Below, in pieces: positions 1 through 6,342 of a DNA stretch of 15,527 nt; position 1 is the stretch's first letter, and each line of letters starts with the position of its first letter. The notes beneath the pieces were generated by a model. It saw nothing but the letters and a program-made list of their open reading frames with translations. It searched no databases and was not told where the DNA came from. The position numbers and the translations under genes are program-made. The stretch spans positions 1 to 15,527 of the forward strand of contig JBGPJM010000110.1 in NCBI GenBank assembly GCA_041485385.1, in the 5' to 3' direction. Origin of the DNA: JBGPJM01 sp041485385 (GTDB lineage: Bacteria > Planctomycetota > Phycisphaerae > Phycisphaerales > UBA1924).

Positions 1-766
1 AGAGGAAGTACTCCATGAGATCGGTCGCCGGCTCGATATGGAGATCGCTCTCGGCCGCGGCCCGCTCCGTATAAGGTCGCTCGACCAGCGACCGCACCCA
101 CGAGCCGGCGATCAGAAACGGGACCGGCGCCGGGTCGGGCTGACCGGTCGAGACGAAGTGGTAGTGCGTCGTTGCGATGAGGATGCGCCAGCCATCGGGC
201 ACCGCCGGCTCGGCGCCGCGCGGATCGGGCTCGCCGAGGGCGGGAAGCCGCCGAGCGATAGGCGTCACGATCGCCTCGTCGATCTCCTCGATGGCGGCGA
301 CCTTCGCGCGCACATCCTGTTTGTGGGAGGCAGCCAGCGTCGATTGCAGGTGGCAGCAGACCAGGCCCACGCCGGCGAGGGCGTCGAGGGCGGCGGTGGC
401 CTGTGCGCCCGGGTCGGCGTCGGTGGTGTCGATGGTGGTAAGGCCGAGGGAGGCGGCAAGCCCTCGGAGAGCCCGCGACGGGGAGAGCATCACACCGCCG
501 AGGCCGAAACGATCGCTGAAGGGCGTTGCCGGCGGCGGGGCCGGGGGGGGGGGCGCCTGGCGCGGGTCGAAACCGAGGATGGCAAGAGCCGCGGCGGCAG
601 AATCCGGGACTTGGCCCTCGGGAGTGGCGGCGACAGTCCCCACCCGCCCCATCCGTGCCAGGGAGTCGATGGTCGGCTTGCGCGCGGCCTCGAGCGGGGT
701 CCTGCCGTCCAGCGCATCGCAGGGGATATCGGCCGCGCCGTCAAGGATGACCATGACGTACTTCAC
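1..766 (-). CDS. ApgM-like (archaeal-type phosphoglycerate mutase) protein lacking the lid domain; 3' end outside window
   Basis: The reading frame is open from a GTG at 766 to the window edge (255 codons seen). The N-terminus (VKYVMVILDGAAD, then GRTPLEAARKPTIDSLARMG) and the later segment PDSAAAALAILGFDP match the start of cofactor-independent phosphoglycerate mutases of the ApgM branch of the alkaline phosphatase superfamily. After residue 69 the usual inserted lid domain is absent. A proline-rich linker (residues 71-80) leads straight into the C-terminal half (FSDRFGLGG, IEEIDEAIVTPI, PVPFLIAG). By alignment from memory, Asp9, Ser56, His148 and His201 of the metal/nucleophile set are kept. 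The Asp of the PDEAGH motif is Leu144, the Asp of the PDH motif is Thr200, and the last His is missing. I infer a protein of the fold that is probably not a working mutase. The GTG start fits a TATCCT box six bases upstream. No other start is as good. Confidence 0.72.
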   Translation of the reverse strand, partial: MKYVMVILDGAADIPCDALDGRTPLEAARKPTIDSLARMGRVGTVAATPEGQVPDSAAAALAILGFDPRQAPPPPAPPPATPFSDRFGLGGVMLSPSRALRGLAASLGLTTIDTTDADPGAQATAALDALAGVGLVCCHLQSTLAASHKQDVRAKVAAIEEIDEAIVTPIARRLPALGEPDPRGAEPAVPDGWRILIATTHYHFVSTGQPDPAPVPFLIAGSWVRSLVERPYTERAAAESDLHIEPATDLMEYFL

Positions 767-772
767 GCCGTG

Positions 773-778
773 AGGATA
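773..778 (-). promoter_or_regulatory. TAnnnT box (TATCCT), candidate -10 of a leaderless transcript
   Basis: On the minus strand TATCCT is followed by six bases (CACGGC) and then the GTG start of the ApgM-like gene. There is no Shine-Dalgarno sequence. A -10 box at this distance would place the transcript start at or next to the start codon. No convincing -35 is visible. Confidence 0.45.
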
Positions 779-846
779 GGGGGGACTGACGGCGTGAAGA
801 CGCGGCAAGGGCGCGAGCTTGAGGGGCGCGCCGGAGAGGGGGTCAC

Positions 847-852
847 TACACT
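847..852 (+). promoter_or_regulatory. TAnnnT box (TACACT), candidate -10 of a leaderless transcript
   Basis: TACACT followed by six bases (CGGGGT) precedes the ATG of the ureohydrolase gene. No Shine-Dalgarno sequence lies between. A TTGAGG at 819-824 is too far upstream (22-base spacer) to be a normal -35. Confidence 0.45.
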
Positions 853-858
853 CGGGGT

Positions 859-1947
859 ATGAAGAACGTCACGCGCCCAACAAGCCCCGGCGCATTCGAC
901 CCCGACGCGGCGGCGCAACCGGGATCTGGGGTCTTCGGGCTGCCGCACACCGAGGACGAGGCAGGCATCATCCTCGTGCCCCTCCCGTTCGAGGCGACGA
1001 CGTCGTATCGGGGCGGGACGGCCCACGGGCCGGGAGCGATCCGGGCGGCCTCGGCACAAGTGGACCTGTTCGACCACCAGTTCGGGCACGTGTACCGCGG
1101 CGGGATCTTCATGCAGGACGAGGATGCCCGGGTGCACGCCTGGTCAGAGGCCGCGAGGCGGCTGGCCGCGCCGATCATCCAGCGCGGCGGCGCCGGCCCG
1201 GACGATGAGGACGATGTACGCCGCGTAAACGATGCGGGCGGAGCGGTGAACGCGTACACGCTCGGGACGGTGCAGGCGATCCTGAAGGCGGGGAAAACGC
1301 CGGGCCTGGTGGGCGGGGACCACTCGACGCCCCTCGGCGCAATCCAGGCCTGTGCCGAGCATGTCTCGGCCGGGAACCCGCGACCGGCCGCCCCAGCCGA
1401 GTCCGGCCTGGGGATCCTGCACGTGGACGCCCACATGGACCTGCGCCCGGCGTTCGAGGGGTTCGCGTGGTCGCACGCCTCGATCATGTTCAACGTGCTG
1501 GAGCGCCTGCCGCAGGTGACGTGCCTGGTGCAGGTGGGCATCCGGGATTTCGCCGCGGGTGAGCTGGACTACGTCCGCTCGCACAAGGAGCGCGTGCATA
1601 CGCACTTCGACCTGGACTGGGCGCGCCGGCTGGACGGGGGTGAGAGCTTCGCGTCGTTGTGCCTCGAGGCGCTGGCCCCCCTGCCGCAGTGCGTGTACGT
1701 GTCGTTCGATATCGATGCGTTGGACCCTACGCTCTGCCCGCACACCGGGACGCCGGTGCCCGGCGGGCTGAGCTTCAACCAGGCGAGCGTGCTGCTGGAG
1801 ACCTTGTCCAAGTCGGGCCGGACCGTGGTGGGGTTCGATCTTGTCGAGGTCGCGCCGGGGCCGGAGGGCGAGCCGGAATGGGACGCCAACGTCGGGGCCC
1901 GGGTCCTGTACAAGCTGTGCGGGGTGACGAGGGAGGGCGAGACCTGA
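859..1947 (+). CDS. Ureohydrolase family protein (agmatinase/arginase-like), 362 aa
   Basis: This is a binuclear manganese hydrolase of the arginase/agmatinase/formiminoglutamase fold. Such enzymes release urea (or formamide) from guanidino compounds such as agmatine in the cytoplasm. All six expected metal ligands are present: His155 in GGDHS, Asp190, His192 and Asp194 in VDAHMDLR, and Asp284 and Asp286 in SFDIDALDP. The N-terminus has the expected PFEATTSYRGGTAHGPGAIR segment. Compared with the usual ~300-residue enzymes, it has an acidic insertion near residues 110-125 and a Pro/Ala-rich one near 172-184. The ATG at 859 is chosen because the TACACT box ends six bases before it. It stands alone and is divergent from the ApgM-like gene. 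The substrate cannot be told from the motifs; agmatinase (polyamine synthesis) is the most common assignment for this type, so no symbol is given. Confidence 0.9.
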   Translation: MKNVTRPTSPGAFDPDAAAQPGSGVFGLPHTEDEAGIILVPLPFEATTSYRGGTAHGPGAIRAASAQVDLFDHQFGHVYRGGIFMQDEDARVHAWSEAARRLAAPIIQRGGAGPDDEDDVRRVNDAGGAVNAYTLGTVQAILKAGKTPGLVGGDHSTPLGAIQACAEHVSAGNPRPAAPAESGLGILHVDAHMDLRPAFEGFAWSHASIMFNVLERLPQVTCLVQVGIRDFAAGELDYVRSHKERVHTHFDLDWARRLDGGESFASLCLEALAPLPQCVYVSFDIDALDPTLCPHTGTPVPGGLSFNQASVLLETLSKSGRTVVGFDLVEVAPGPEGEPEWDANVGARVLYKLCGVTREGET

Positions 1948-1987
1948 TCGCCCCATCCGGAGGCGCGGCGGCAGCGGGCCCCGCCGG

Positions 1988-2556
1988 CTACGGGAGCACG
2001 TCGGAGACGAGGCCGATGAGCTCGCCGACGGCCTGCGCGGCGAATCCGAAGACATACTTGCCGCCGTAGATGAAGACGATGACCAGGATGATCGAGGCGC
2101 CGACGCCCGCGCTCGGGCCGCGGATGAGGTCGGCGTACGGGCGTGAGCAGAGAACGCAAAGAGGTTGTGGAAGATGTTGTCTGGGAGGGAGCGACCGTAG
2201 CGCCCCACGATGGCCGCCAGCACGACCGCGCCGACCGCGAGCCACAGGTTCATGAGCGGGCCGGCCAGGGAGACGCGGGCCTCGTCGAAACGTCCCTTGA
2301 AACGGGACGGCCTCACGGGCATAGCGCCCCAGGCGATACCGATGAGCGCGAACATGACCAGGCTTGGAACGCCCATGTGGACCAGGGGGTTCCAGGTCAT
2401 GTGACCCAGCTCGATGGGCGTGCCGTCGCCGCACCGTATCGCGGCCCAGCCGTGCGCGAGCTCGTGGAGGACGATGGAACCGATCACCCAGACGACCCAG
2501 GTGAACAGGTAGATCGGGCCTCGTTCAAGGGCGTCGGTGACCCACCAGTGGTACAT
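1988..2556 (-). pseudogene. Site-2 protease (M50) family gene, disrupted by an out-of-frame internal deletion
   Basis: From the ATG at 2556 the first ~140 codons give a membrane zinc protease of the M50/site-2 protease type. There is a membrane helix, then SIVLHELAHGWAA with HExxH at residues 31-35, a second hydrophobic stretch at 64-79, and SLAGPLMNLWLA (98-108) at the start of a third helix. Near 2140 the frame becomes nonsense. The other frame resumes at once with YADLIRGPSAGVG, a membrane helix (ASIILVIVFIYGGKYVFGF) and a TAG at 1988-1990, which looks like a normal C-terminus. The segment that should carry the second catalytic motif (the NLLPxPPLDG type) is missing at the join. I infer a deletion of some tens of codons plus a frameshift. 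The original frame otherwise runs on opposite the ureohydrolase gene, which is not meaningful. An assembly error is the main alternative. Confidence 0.75.
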
Positions 2557-2562
2557 CGGGGT

Positions 2563-2568
2563 AGCGTA
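2563..2568 (-). promoter_or_regulatory. TAnnnT box (TACGCT), candidate -10 of a leaderless transcript
   Basis: On the minus strand TACGCT is followed by six bases (ACCCCG) and then the ATG at 2556 of the M50 gene. No Shine-Dalgarno sequence is present. Spacing is the same as for four other genes in the window. Confidence 0.4.
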
Positions 2569-2643
2569 GCGGATCAGGCTGGCAGGAGGGCCAGGGCGTT
2601 GGGAGCAGGCCGCGGTCAGTCATTCCCGGACGGCCGCGCCGCG

Positions 2644-3018
2644 TCACGCGGCCTTCACGCTCGCGCGGCTGTTCCTCTCGGCGATGACGACCAGCTCGTC
2701 GAAGACCTTCGGATCCTCGATGGCGAGTTGGGAGAGCATCTTGCGGTTGAGCAGGATGCCGGCCATCTTCAGGCCGTTGATGAACCGTGAATACCGGGTG
2801 CCCCGCATGTGGCACCCGGCGGTGATACGCGTGATCCACAGCGCCCGCATGTCGCGCTTGCGCGTGCGCCGGTCGCGATAGGCGTAGCACCCTGCGCGGA
2901 TGATGGCGTAATCGGCCTTGTACTTGTGCAGGTGGCTGGTGCCGTAGTAGCCGCGTGCGGCGCGGAGGATGCGCTTGCGGGCCTTCGTGCGGGCGGCGCC
3001 CTTGGTAACGCGGGGCAT
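2644..3018 (-). CDS. rplT: 50S ribosomal protein L20
   Basis: A 124-residue basic protein with the L20 family features in order: MPRVTKG..RTKARKRIL, then ARGYYG, AGCYAYRDRRTRKRDMRALWITRI and YSRFINGLKMAGILLNRKMLSQLAI. It is slightly longer than the usual 115-120 residues. L20 binds 23S rRNA early in large-subunit assembly, and in several bacteria it also controls its own operon by binding the mRNA leader. The start ATG is preceded by GGAG nine bases upstream, unlike the box-only genes nearby. It lies 117 bases downstream of rpmI on the same strand, the standard rpmI-rplT order, and is probably co-transcribed with it. Confidence 0.97.
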   Translation of the reverse strand: MPRVTKGAARTKARKRILRAARGYYGTSHLHKYKADYAIIRAGCYAYRDRRTRKRDMRALWITRITAGCHMRGTRYSRFINGLKMAGILLNRKMLSQLAIEDPKVFDELVVIAERNSRASVKAA

Positions 3019-3135
3019 GGGGAGAATCTCCGATCAAGTGCCCGGACGGGGACGGCAGGGACTGCCGGCTTGTGGCCCGGCGGGCGGGTGATGGACCGTT
3101 GATTGCGGCGGCTCGCCTCCGACCGCAAACGCCGA

Positions 3136-3447
3136 TTACTTGGAGGACCTGGTGGCGGCCGCTTCCTTCCTCGCGGCTTCCTTGGCGGCCCTGCGCTGCT
3201 CGGGGGACGGGCTGCGCCGGAGGTGGGCACGGGCCTGGTCTCGCCCGCGGAGGCGGCGGTACAGCAGCCGTTCCAGCCGCTTGGCCTCGGGGTTGGACAT
3301 GTACTTGTCCTTGCGGAGCCTGCGGAGCCGCTTGGCGCTCTTGTGCGAGCGGAGGTGCTTGCCAAACGACCGGTTGTGACGCACCAAGCCGGTCTTGGTG
3401 ATCTTCATCCGCTTCAGCGTGCCCTTGTGGCTCTTGTTCTTCGGCAT
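3136..3447 (-). CDS. rpmI: 50S ribosomal protein L35 with a C-terminal extension, 103 aa
   Basis: The first ~65 residues are typical L35: MPKNKSHKGTLKRMKITKTG, then the HNRSFGKHLRSHKSAKRLRRLRKDKYM segment. L35 is normally about 65 residues. Here a further ~40 residues follow, rich in Arg, Lys and Ala (residues 66-103, ending ARKEAAATRSSK), probably a charged helix or rRNA-contacting tail. A longer frame reaches upstream to 3555, but the conserved N-terminus fixes the start at 3447. A GGAG sits ten bases before that ATG. It is the first gene of the rpmI-rplT unit. The infC gene that often comes first in this operon is not found in the window. Confidence 0.95.
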   Translation of the reverse strand: MPKNKSHKGTLKRMKITKTGLVRHNRSFGKHLRSHKSAKRLRRLRKDKYMSNPEAKRLERLLYRRLRGRDQARAHLRRSPSPEQRRAAKEAARKEAAATRSSK

Positions 3448-3463
3448 GTCGTCACCGCTCCAT

Positions 3464-3533
3464 CCGCCGCGCTCCGCGGCGGTCAGGCATCGCCTGTCTG
3501 ACGTTGGTTCCGCCCGCCACAGAACAGGTTCTG
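3464..3533 (-). promoter_or_regulatory. Structured 5' leader of rpmI-rplT: three consecutive hairpins
   Basis: Between the predicted promoter and the rpmI start are three perfect inverted repeats (minus-strand reading): CAGAAC-CT-GTTCTG (3533-3520), CAGGC-GAT-GCCTG (3496-3484) and CCGCCGCG-GAG-CGCGGCGG (3482-3464). The last has an 8-bp stem and ends 17 bases before the start codon, next to the GGAG ribosome-binding site. This is what a translational control leader could look like, by analogy with r-protein autoregulation. No match to a known L20 leader class is claimed. Confidence 0.45.
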
Positions 3534-3551
3534 CCCCGTGACAAGCCAGGA

Positions 3552-3580
3552 ACAATAGGCCCGAACGCTCGCGGCAGCAA
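3552..3580 (-). promoter_or_regulatory. Sigma70-type promoter for rpmI-rplT
   Basis: Minus strand: TTGCTG (3580-3575), a 17-base spacer, then TATTGT (3557-3552). Transcription would begin near 3545, giving a leader of about 100 bases that contains the three hairpins. Confidence 0.5.
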
Positions 3581-3659
3581 CCCGCCGGCGTCCGATCTCG
3601 CTCCGGCCCCCGGCCTCCCGGACCACGCGTCGCGCCCGCGCGCCCCCACGCGCCGCCAC

Positions 3660-3665
3660 TATCCT
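3660..3665 (+). promoter_or_regulatory. TAnnnT box (TATCCT), candidate -10 of a leaderless transcript
   Basis: TATCCT followed by six bases (GCTCGC) precedes the ATG of the methyltransferase. No ribosome-binding site and no -35 are visible. The box supports choosing the ATG at 3672 over an in-frame ATG at 3504. Confidence 0.45.
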
Positions 3666-3671
3666 GCTCGC

Positions 3672-4355
3672 ATGGACATGACCAGCGAACGTTGGACGTA
3701 TACCACCGCCTACCTGCGCGAGGTGTTCGGGCGCCAGGACCAGCAGCTCAGCACGCTGATGACGCGCGCGGTGGCCGCAGGGCTGCCGGACATCGCCGTC
3801 TCCGCCGATGTCGGACGCCTGTTGAAAATCCTGGCGTCGATGACCAACGGCGGGCAGGGCGCACGGCTGATCATCGAGCTCGGCACGCTCGCCGGATACT
3901 CCGGCATCTGGCTCTCCCGGGGGCTCTGCCAGAAGCCGCCCGGCAGGCTGCTCACCGTCGAGCCCGTCGGGAAGCACGCGGATTTCGCGCAGAAGGAGTT
4001 CCACGCGGCCGGCCTGGCCGACCGCGTCACGATCGTGCGCCAACCGGGCCTGGCGGCGCTCGACCGGCTCGCCCGCGAGCTCGGCCCCGGCTGCGCTGAC
4101 GTCGTATTCATCGACGCCATCAAGACCGAATACCCCGAGTACTTCCGGTTGGCCCGCCCGCTGATCGCCCGCTCCGGCCTGCTCATCGCCGACAACATCC
4201 TCGGCTCCGGCAGCTGGTGGATCGATACCCCGCCCGGCACGAGCCCCGATCGCGACGCCGCGGACCGCTTCAGCCGCACCGTCGCGGCCGATCCCGAGTT
4301 CGAGGCCGTCGGGATCCCGATGCGCGAGGGCGTGCTGGTGGCACGCCGGAGATGA
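3672..4355 (+). CDS. Class I SAM-dependent O-methyltransferase (caffeoyl-CoA OMT/COMT-like family), 227 aa
   Basis: It transfers a methyl group from S-adenosylmethionine, probably to a hydroxyl of a small aromatic or similar substrate. The SAM-binding motif I is IIELGTLAGYSGIWLSRGL (67-85) and the acidic end of strand 2 is LLTVEP (93-98). The metal-binding acidic residues expected in this cation-dependent family are Asp148 (VFIDAIK), then Asp174 and Asn175 (LLIADNIL). Length (about 220 residues) is normal. A longer frame from 3504 would add a low-complexity, proline-rich N-terminus with no family match, so 3672 is preferred. It is divergent from rpmI and followed 43 bases later by the AhpD-like gene. 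The substrate is unknown. Confidence 0.85.
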   Translation: MDMTSERWTYTTAYLREVFGRQDQQLSTLMTRAVAAGLPDIAVSADVGRLLKILASMTNGGQGARLIIELGTLAGYSGIWLSRGLCQKPPGRLLTVEPVGKHADFAQKEFHAAGLADRVTIVRQPGLAALDRLARELGPGCADVVFIDAIKTEYPEYFRLARPLIARSGLLIADNILGSGSWWIDTPPGTSPDRDAADRFSRTVAADPEFEAVGIPMREGVLVARRR

Positions 4356-4387
4356 CCCCGTCACCCCGGACCGCCATTGCGCTCGAC

Positions 4388-4393
4388 TACCCT
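4388..4393 (+). promoter_or_regulatory. TAnnnT box (TACCCT), candidate -10 of a leaderless transcript
   Basis: TACCCT and then five bases (TCCCC) precede the ATG of the AhpD-like gene. This suggests the gene has its own start despite the short gap from the methyltransferase. Confidence 0.4.
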
Positions 4394-4398
4394 TCCCC

Positions 4399-4800
4399 AT
4401 GAGCCGCTACGAGCAGTTCCAGGAGTTCCGCGCCCGCCTCAACGAGAAGATCCTCGGCCCCTCCGGCGGCACGCTGGTCACCAAACGGTTCTTCGCCCTG
4501 GACGACCAGACCTACCGCGACACCTCCGCCGACGGCGGGCTGGACAAGGGGACCAAGGAACTCCTCGGCCTGGCCGCGTCGATGGTGCTGCGGTGCGACG
4601 ACTGCATCGCCTACCACATCGATCAATGCGTGAAGGCCGGCTGCACCGACCGGCAGCTCTGGGAGACCTTCGACGTGGCCCTCATCGTCGGCGGATCCAT
4701 CGTCATACCCCACCTGCGCCGGGCCACGGAGTTCCTCGACGAGTGCCGCGAGATCCAGAACAACCCGGGCGTTCGTCCACGCTCGGCGCCCGCCACCTAG
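4399..4800 (+). CDS. AhpD-like carboxymuconolactone decarboxylase family protein, 133 aa
   Basis: A small all-helical protein of the CMD/AhpD family. The AhpD-type redox signature is complete and correctly spaced: Glu54, Cys66, Cys69 and His73 (ELLGLAASMVLRCDDCIAYH). In AhpD this motif forms a thiol relay that reduces partner enzymes and peroxides. The CxxC implies redox rather than decarboxylase function here. The rest (QCVKAGCTDRQLWETFDVALIVGGS) fits the family helices, and a short Pro/Ala tail follows. It lies between an O-methyltransferase and the tRNA nucleotidyltransferase. No AhpC-like peroxiredoxin is visible in the window, so the partner is unknown. Confidence 0.85.
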   Translation: MSRYEQFQEFRARLNEKILGPSGGTLVTKRFFALDDQTYRDTSADGGLDKGTKELLGLAASMVLRCDDCIAYHIDQCVKAGCTDRQLWETFDVALIVGGSIVIPHLRRATEFLDECREIQNNPGVRPRSAPAT

Positions 4801-4828
4801 CTAGCGCTCGGGATTCCGCGCGGGCCAC

Positions 4829-4834
4829 TACACT
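4829..4834 (+). promoter_or_regulatory. TAnnnT box (TACACT), candidate -10 of a leaderless or short-leader transcript
   Basis: TACACT followed by nine bases (CACTCCCGC) precedes the ATG at 4844. The string CACTACACTC is identical to that upstream of the ureohydrolase gene. No Shine-Dalgarno sequence is present. Confidence 0.4.
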
Positions 4835-4843
4835 CACTCCCGC

Positions 4844-6271
4844 ATGGCCCGCGCCCACGAACCACAACGCGCCCGCGCCGTGGCGACGCAGATCGTCCGG
4901 CGTCTCAAAGACGCCGGCCACGTCGCCTACTTCGCCGGCGGCTGCGTCCGCGACGAGCTGCTCGACCTCCACCCGACCGACTACGACATCGCCACCGACG
5001 CTCCGCCGCAGCGCGTCCGCGAGCTCTTCACCCGGACCGCGGAGGTGGGCGCCGCGTTCGGCGTCGTGCTCGTCTACGAGAGCGAGAAGGCCGCGCCCCC
5101 CTCCCCCGGCCAGGACGCGCCGGATCCGGCCCGCGCCCGCGGAGGCGGAGGGGGGGTGAGCGTCGAAGTCGCCACCTTCCGCTCCGACGGACCCTACTCC
5201 GACGCCCGCCGCCCCGACGTCGTCGACTTCTCCGACGCCCCCACCGACGCCGCTCGCCGCGACTTCACCATCAACGCCCTCTTCCTCGATCCCACCGGCC
5301 CGCCCACCACCCTGCCCACCGGCCGCGTCGTCGGCGGTACGGTCATCGACTATGTCTCCGGCCTGGCCGACCTTGCCTCGGGCGTCCTCCGAGCCGTCGG
5401 AGATCCGGACAAACGTCTCAGCGAGGACCACCTCCGCGCCCTCCGCGCCGTCCGATTCGCCGCACGCCTGGGATTCAAGATCGACCCGCCCACGGCGGCG
5501 GCAATCCGGCGGCACACGGCCGAGCTGCGCGGTGTCAGCCGCGAGCGCATCGGCGAGGAGCTGCGCCGCATGATGGCCCACCCCTCCCGCGCCGGCGCGT
5601 GCCTGATGCTCCAGGACCTCGGCCTCGACCCGCCGGTCCTCGACGAGCCGCACGTGCACGCCCCGCTCCCCTCCCTCGCCGGCCTCGAGGCCGGCGGCGC
5701 CCTCCCCCCGGACCAGCCACCCCTGTACTCGACATGCCTGGCCGCCTGGGCCATCGACCGCGGCGTCACGCCCGCGACGGCTGCGCTGTCCGAACCACTA
5801 GTGGCCGAATCCGGCAGGCGCGCTCGCCGGCCCGGCGACCCGTGGGCCGCGTTCGTTTCCCGCTGGCGGAGGTCGCTCTGTCTCAGCAACGACGAGACCG
5901 ACGGCCTGAAGGGGTGCCTCACGAAGTTCGGCATCGTTTCGGAGCAATGGGACGGAATGCTTGTCGCTCAGCAGAAACGAGTCGCCGCCGGGAAGTGGTT
6001 CCAGGAGGCTCTCAAGGTCCTGCGGGCCCGCTCACCGCACCGGGCCGCGGCCATCGCCGCCCGCGTTGCCGAGCTCGAAACGTTGGGAACGGGGATCCGT
6101 CCCGAACCGCTGATCACCGGCGACGACCTGAAGGCCATGGGTTTGACACCCGGCCCGATGTTCCGATCGGTGCTTGATAGGGTCTTTGACGCCCAGCTTG
6201 AGGGCAGGATCCGCACCCGCGACGAAGCGCTGGAACTCGCGGAAAAACTCTGGAACTCGCCGGGGTCCTGA
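4844..6271 (+). CDS. cca: CCA tRNA nucleotidyltransferase / poly(A) polymerase family (class II), 475 aa
   Basis: Class II nucleotidyltransferases of this type add or repair the 3' CCA end of tRNA; close relatives are poly(A) polymerases. Seen in order: FAGGCVRDELL (30-40) with the catalytic pair Asp46/Asp48 in TDYDIATDA, VEVATFR (107-113), the RRDFTINALFLDP motif (138-150), and EDHLRALRAVRFAARLGF in the neck region. A helical C-terminal body ends in PLITGDDLKAMGLTPGPMF, typical of bacterial CCA enzymes. Two low-complexity insertions stand out: a Pro/Gly-rich loop at about 81-104 inside the catalytic head, with a run of seven Gs in the DNA, and a Pro/Ala-rich segment near 277-300. CCA-adding versus poly(A) activity cannot be decided by eye. 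The gene ends at a clear terminator. Confidence 0.88.
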   Translation: MARAHEPQRARAVATQIVRRLKDAGHVAYFAGGCVRDELLDLHPTDYDIATDAPPQRVRELFTRTAEVGAAFGVVLVYESEKAAPPSPGQDAPDPARARGGGGGVSVEVATFRSDGPYSDARRPDVVDFSDAPTDAARRDFTINALFLDPTGPPTTLPTGRVVGGTVIDYVSGLADLASGVLRAVGDPDKRLSEDHLRALRAVRFAARLGFKIDPPTAAAIRRHTAELRGVSRERIGEELRRMMAHPSRAGACLMLQDLGLDPPVLDEPHVHAPLPSLAGLEAGGALPPDQPPLYSTCLAAWAIDRGVTPATAALSEPLVAESGRRARRPGDPWAAFVSRWRRSLCLSNDETDGLKGCLTKFGIVSEQWDGMLVAQQKRVAAGKWFQEALKVLRARSPHRAAAIAARVAELETLGTGIRPEPLITGDDLKAMGLTPGPMFRSVLDRVFDAQLEGRIRTRDEALELAEKLWNSPGS

Positions 6272-6277
6272 GCGTCC

Positions 6278-6297
6278 AACCTCAAGATGAGGTTTTT
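6278..6297 (+). terminator. Rho-independent terminator after the CCA/poly(A) polymerase gene
   Basis: AACCTCA-AGA-TGAGGTT forms a perfect 7-bp stem with a 3-base loop and runs into a five-T tract (6293-6297). It begins six bases after the stop codon. Confidence 0.75.
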
Positions 6298-6342
6298 CGG
6301 GGTCGGCATAACGAAGGACACCATCAACTTCGTTCCTTGGTC

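Noticed and set aside
38..862. A plus-strand frame of 274 codons over the left edge
   Set aside because: Its protein is Arg/Gly-rich with no family features. The minus strand there encodes a recognisable ApgM-like protein.
1144..2556. A 470-codon minus-strand frame that begins as the M50 protease and continues opposite the ureohydrolase gene
   Set aside because: After about codon 140 it is Arg/Ser/Pro-rich antisense sequence. The true C-terminus is in another frame, so the long frame comes from the frameshift and the high G+C content.
2581..2643. A terminator after rplT (minus strand), e.g. CTGGC-N6-GCCAG
   Set aside because: The stem is short and there is no T-run after it, so termination here cannot be supported.
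3504..3671. An N-terminal extension of the O-methyltransferase from an ATG at 3504
   Set aside because: It is low-complexity Pro/Arg/Ala sequence lying over the rpmI leader and promoter, and the TATCCT box marks the start at 3672.
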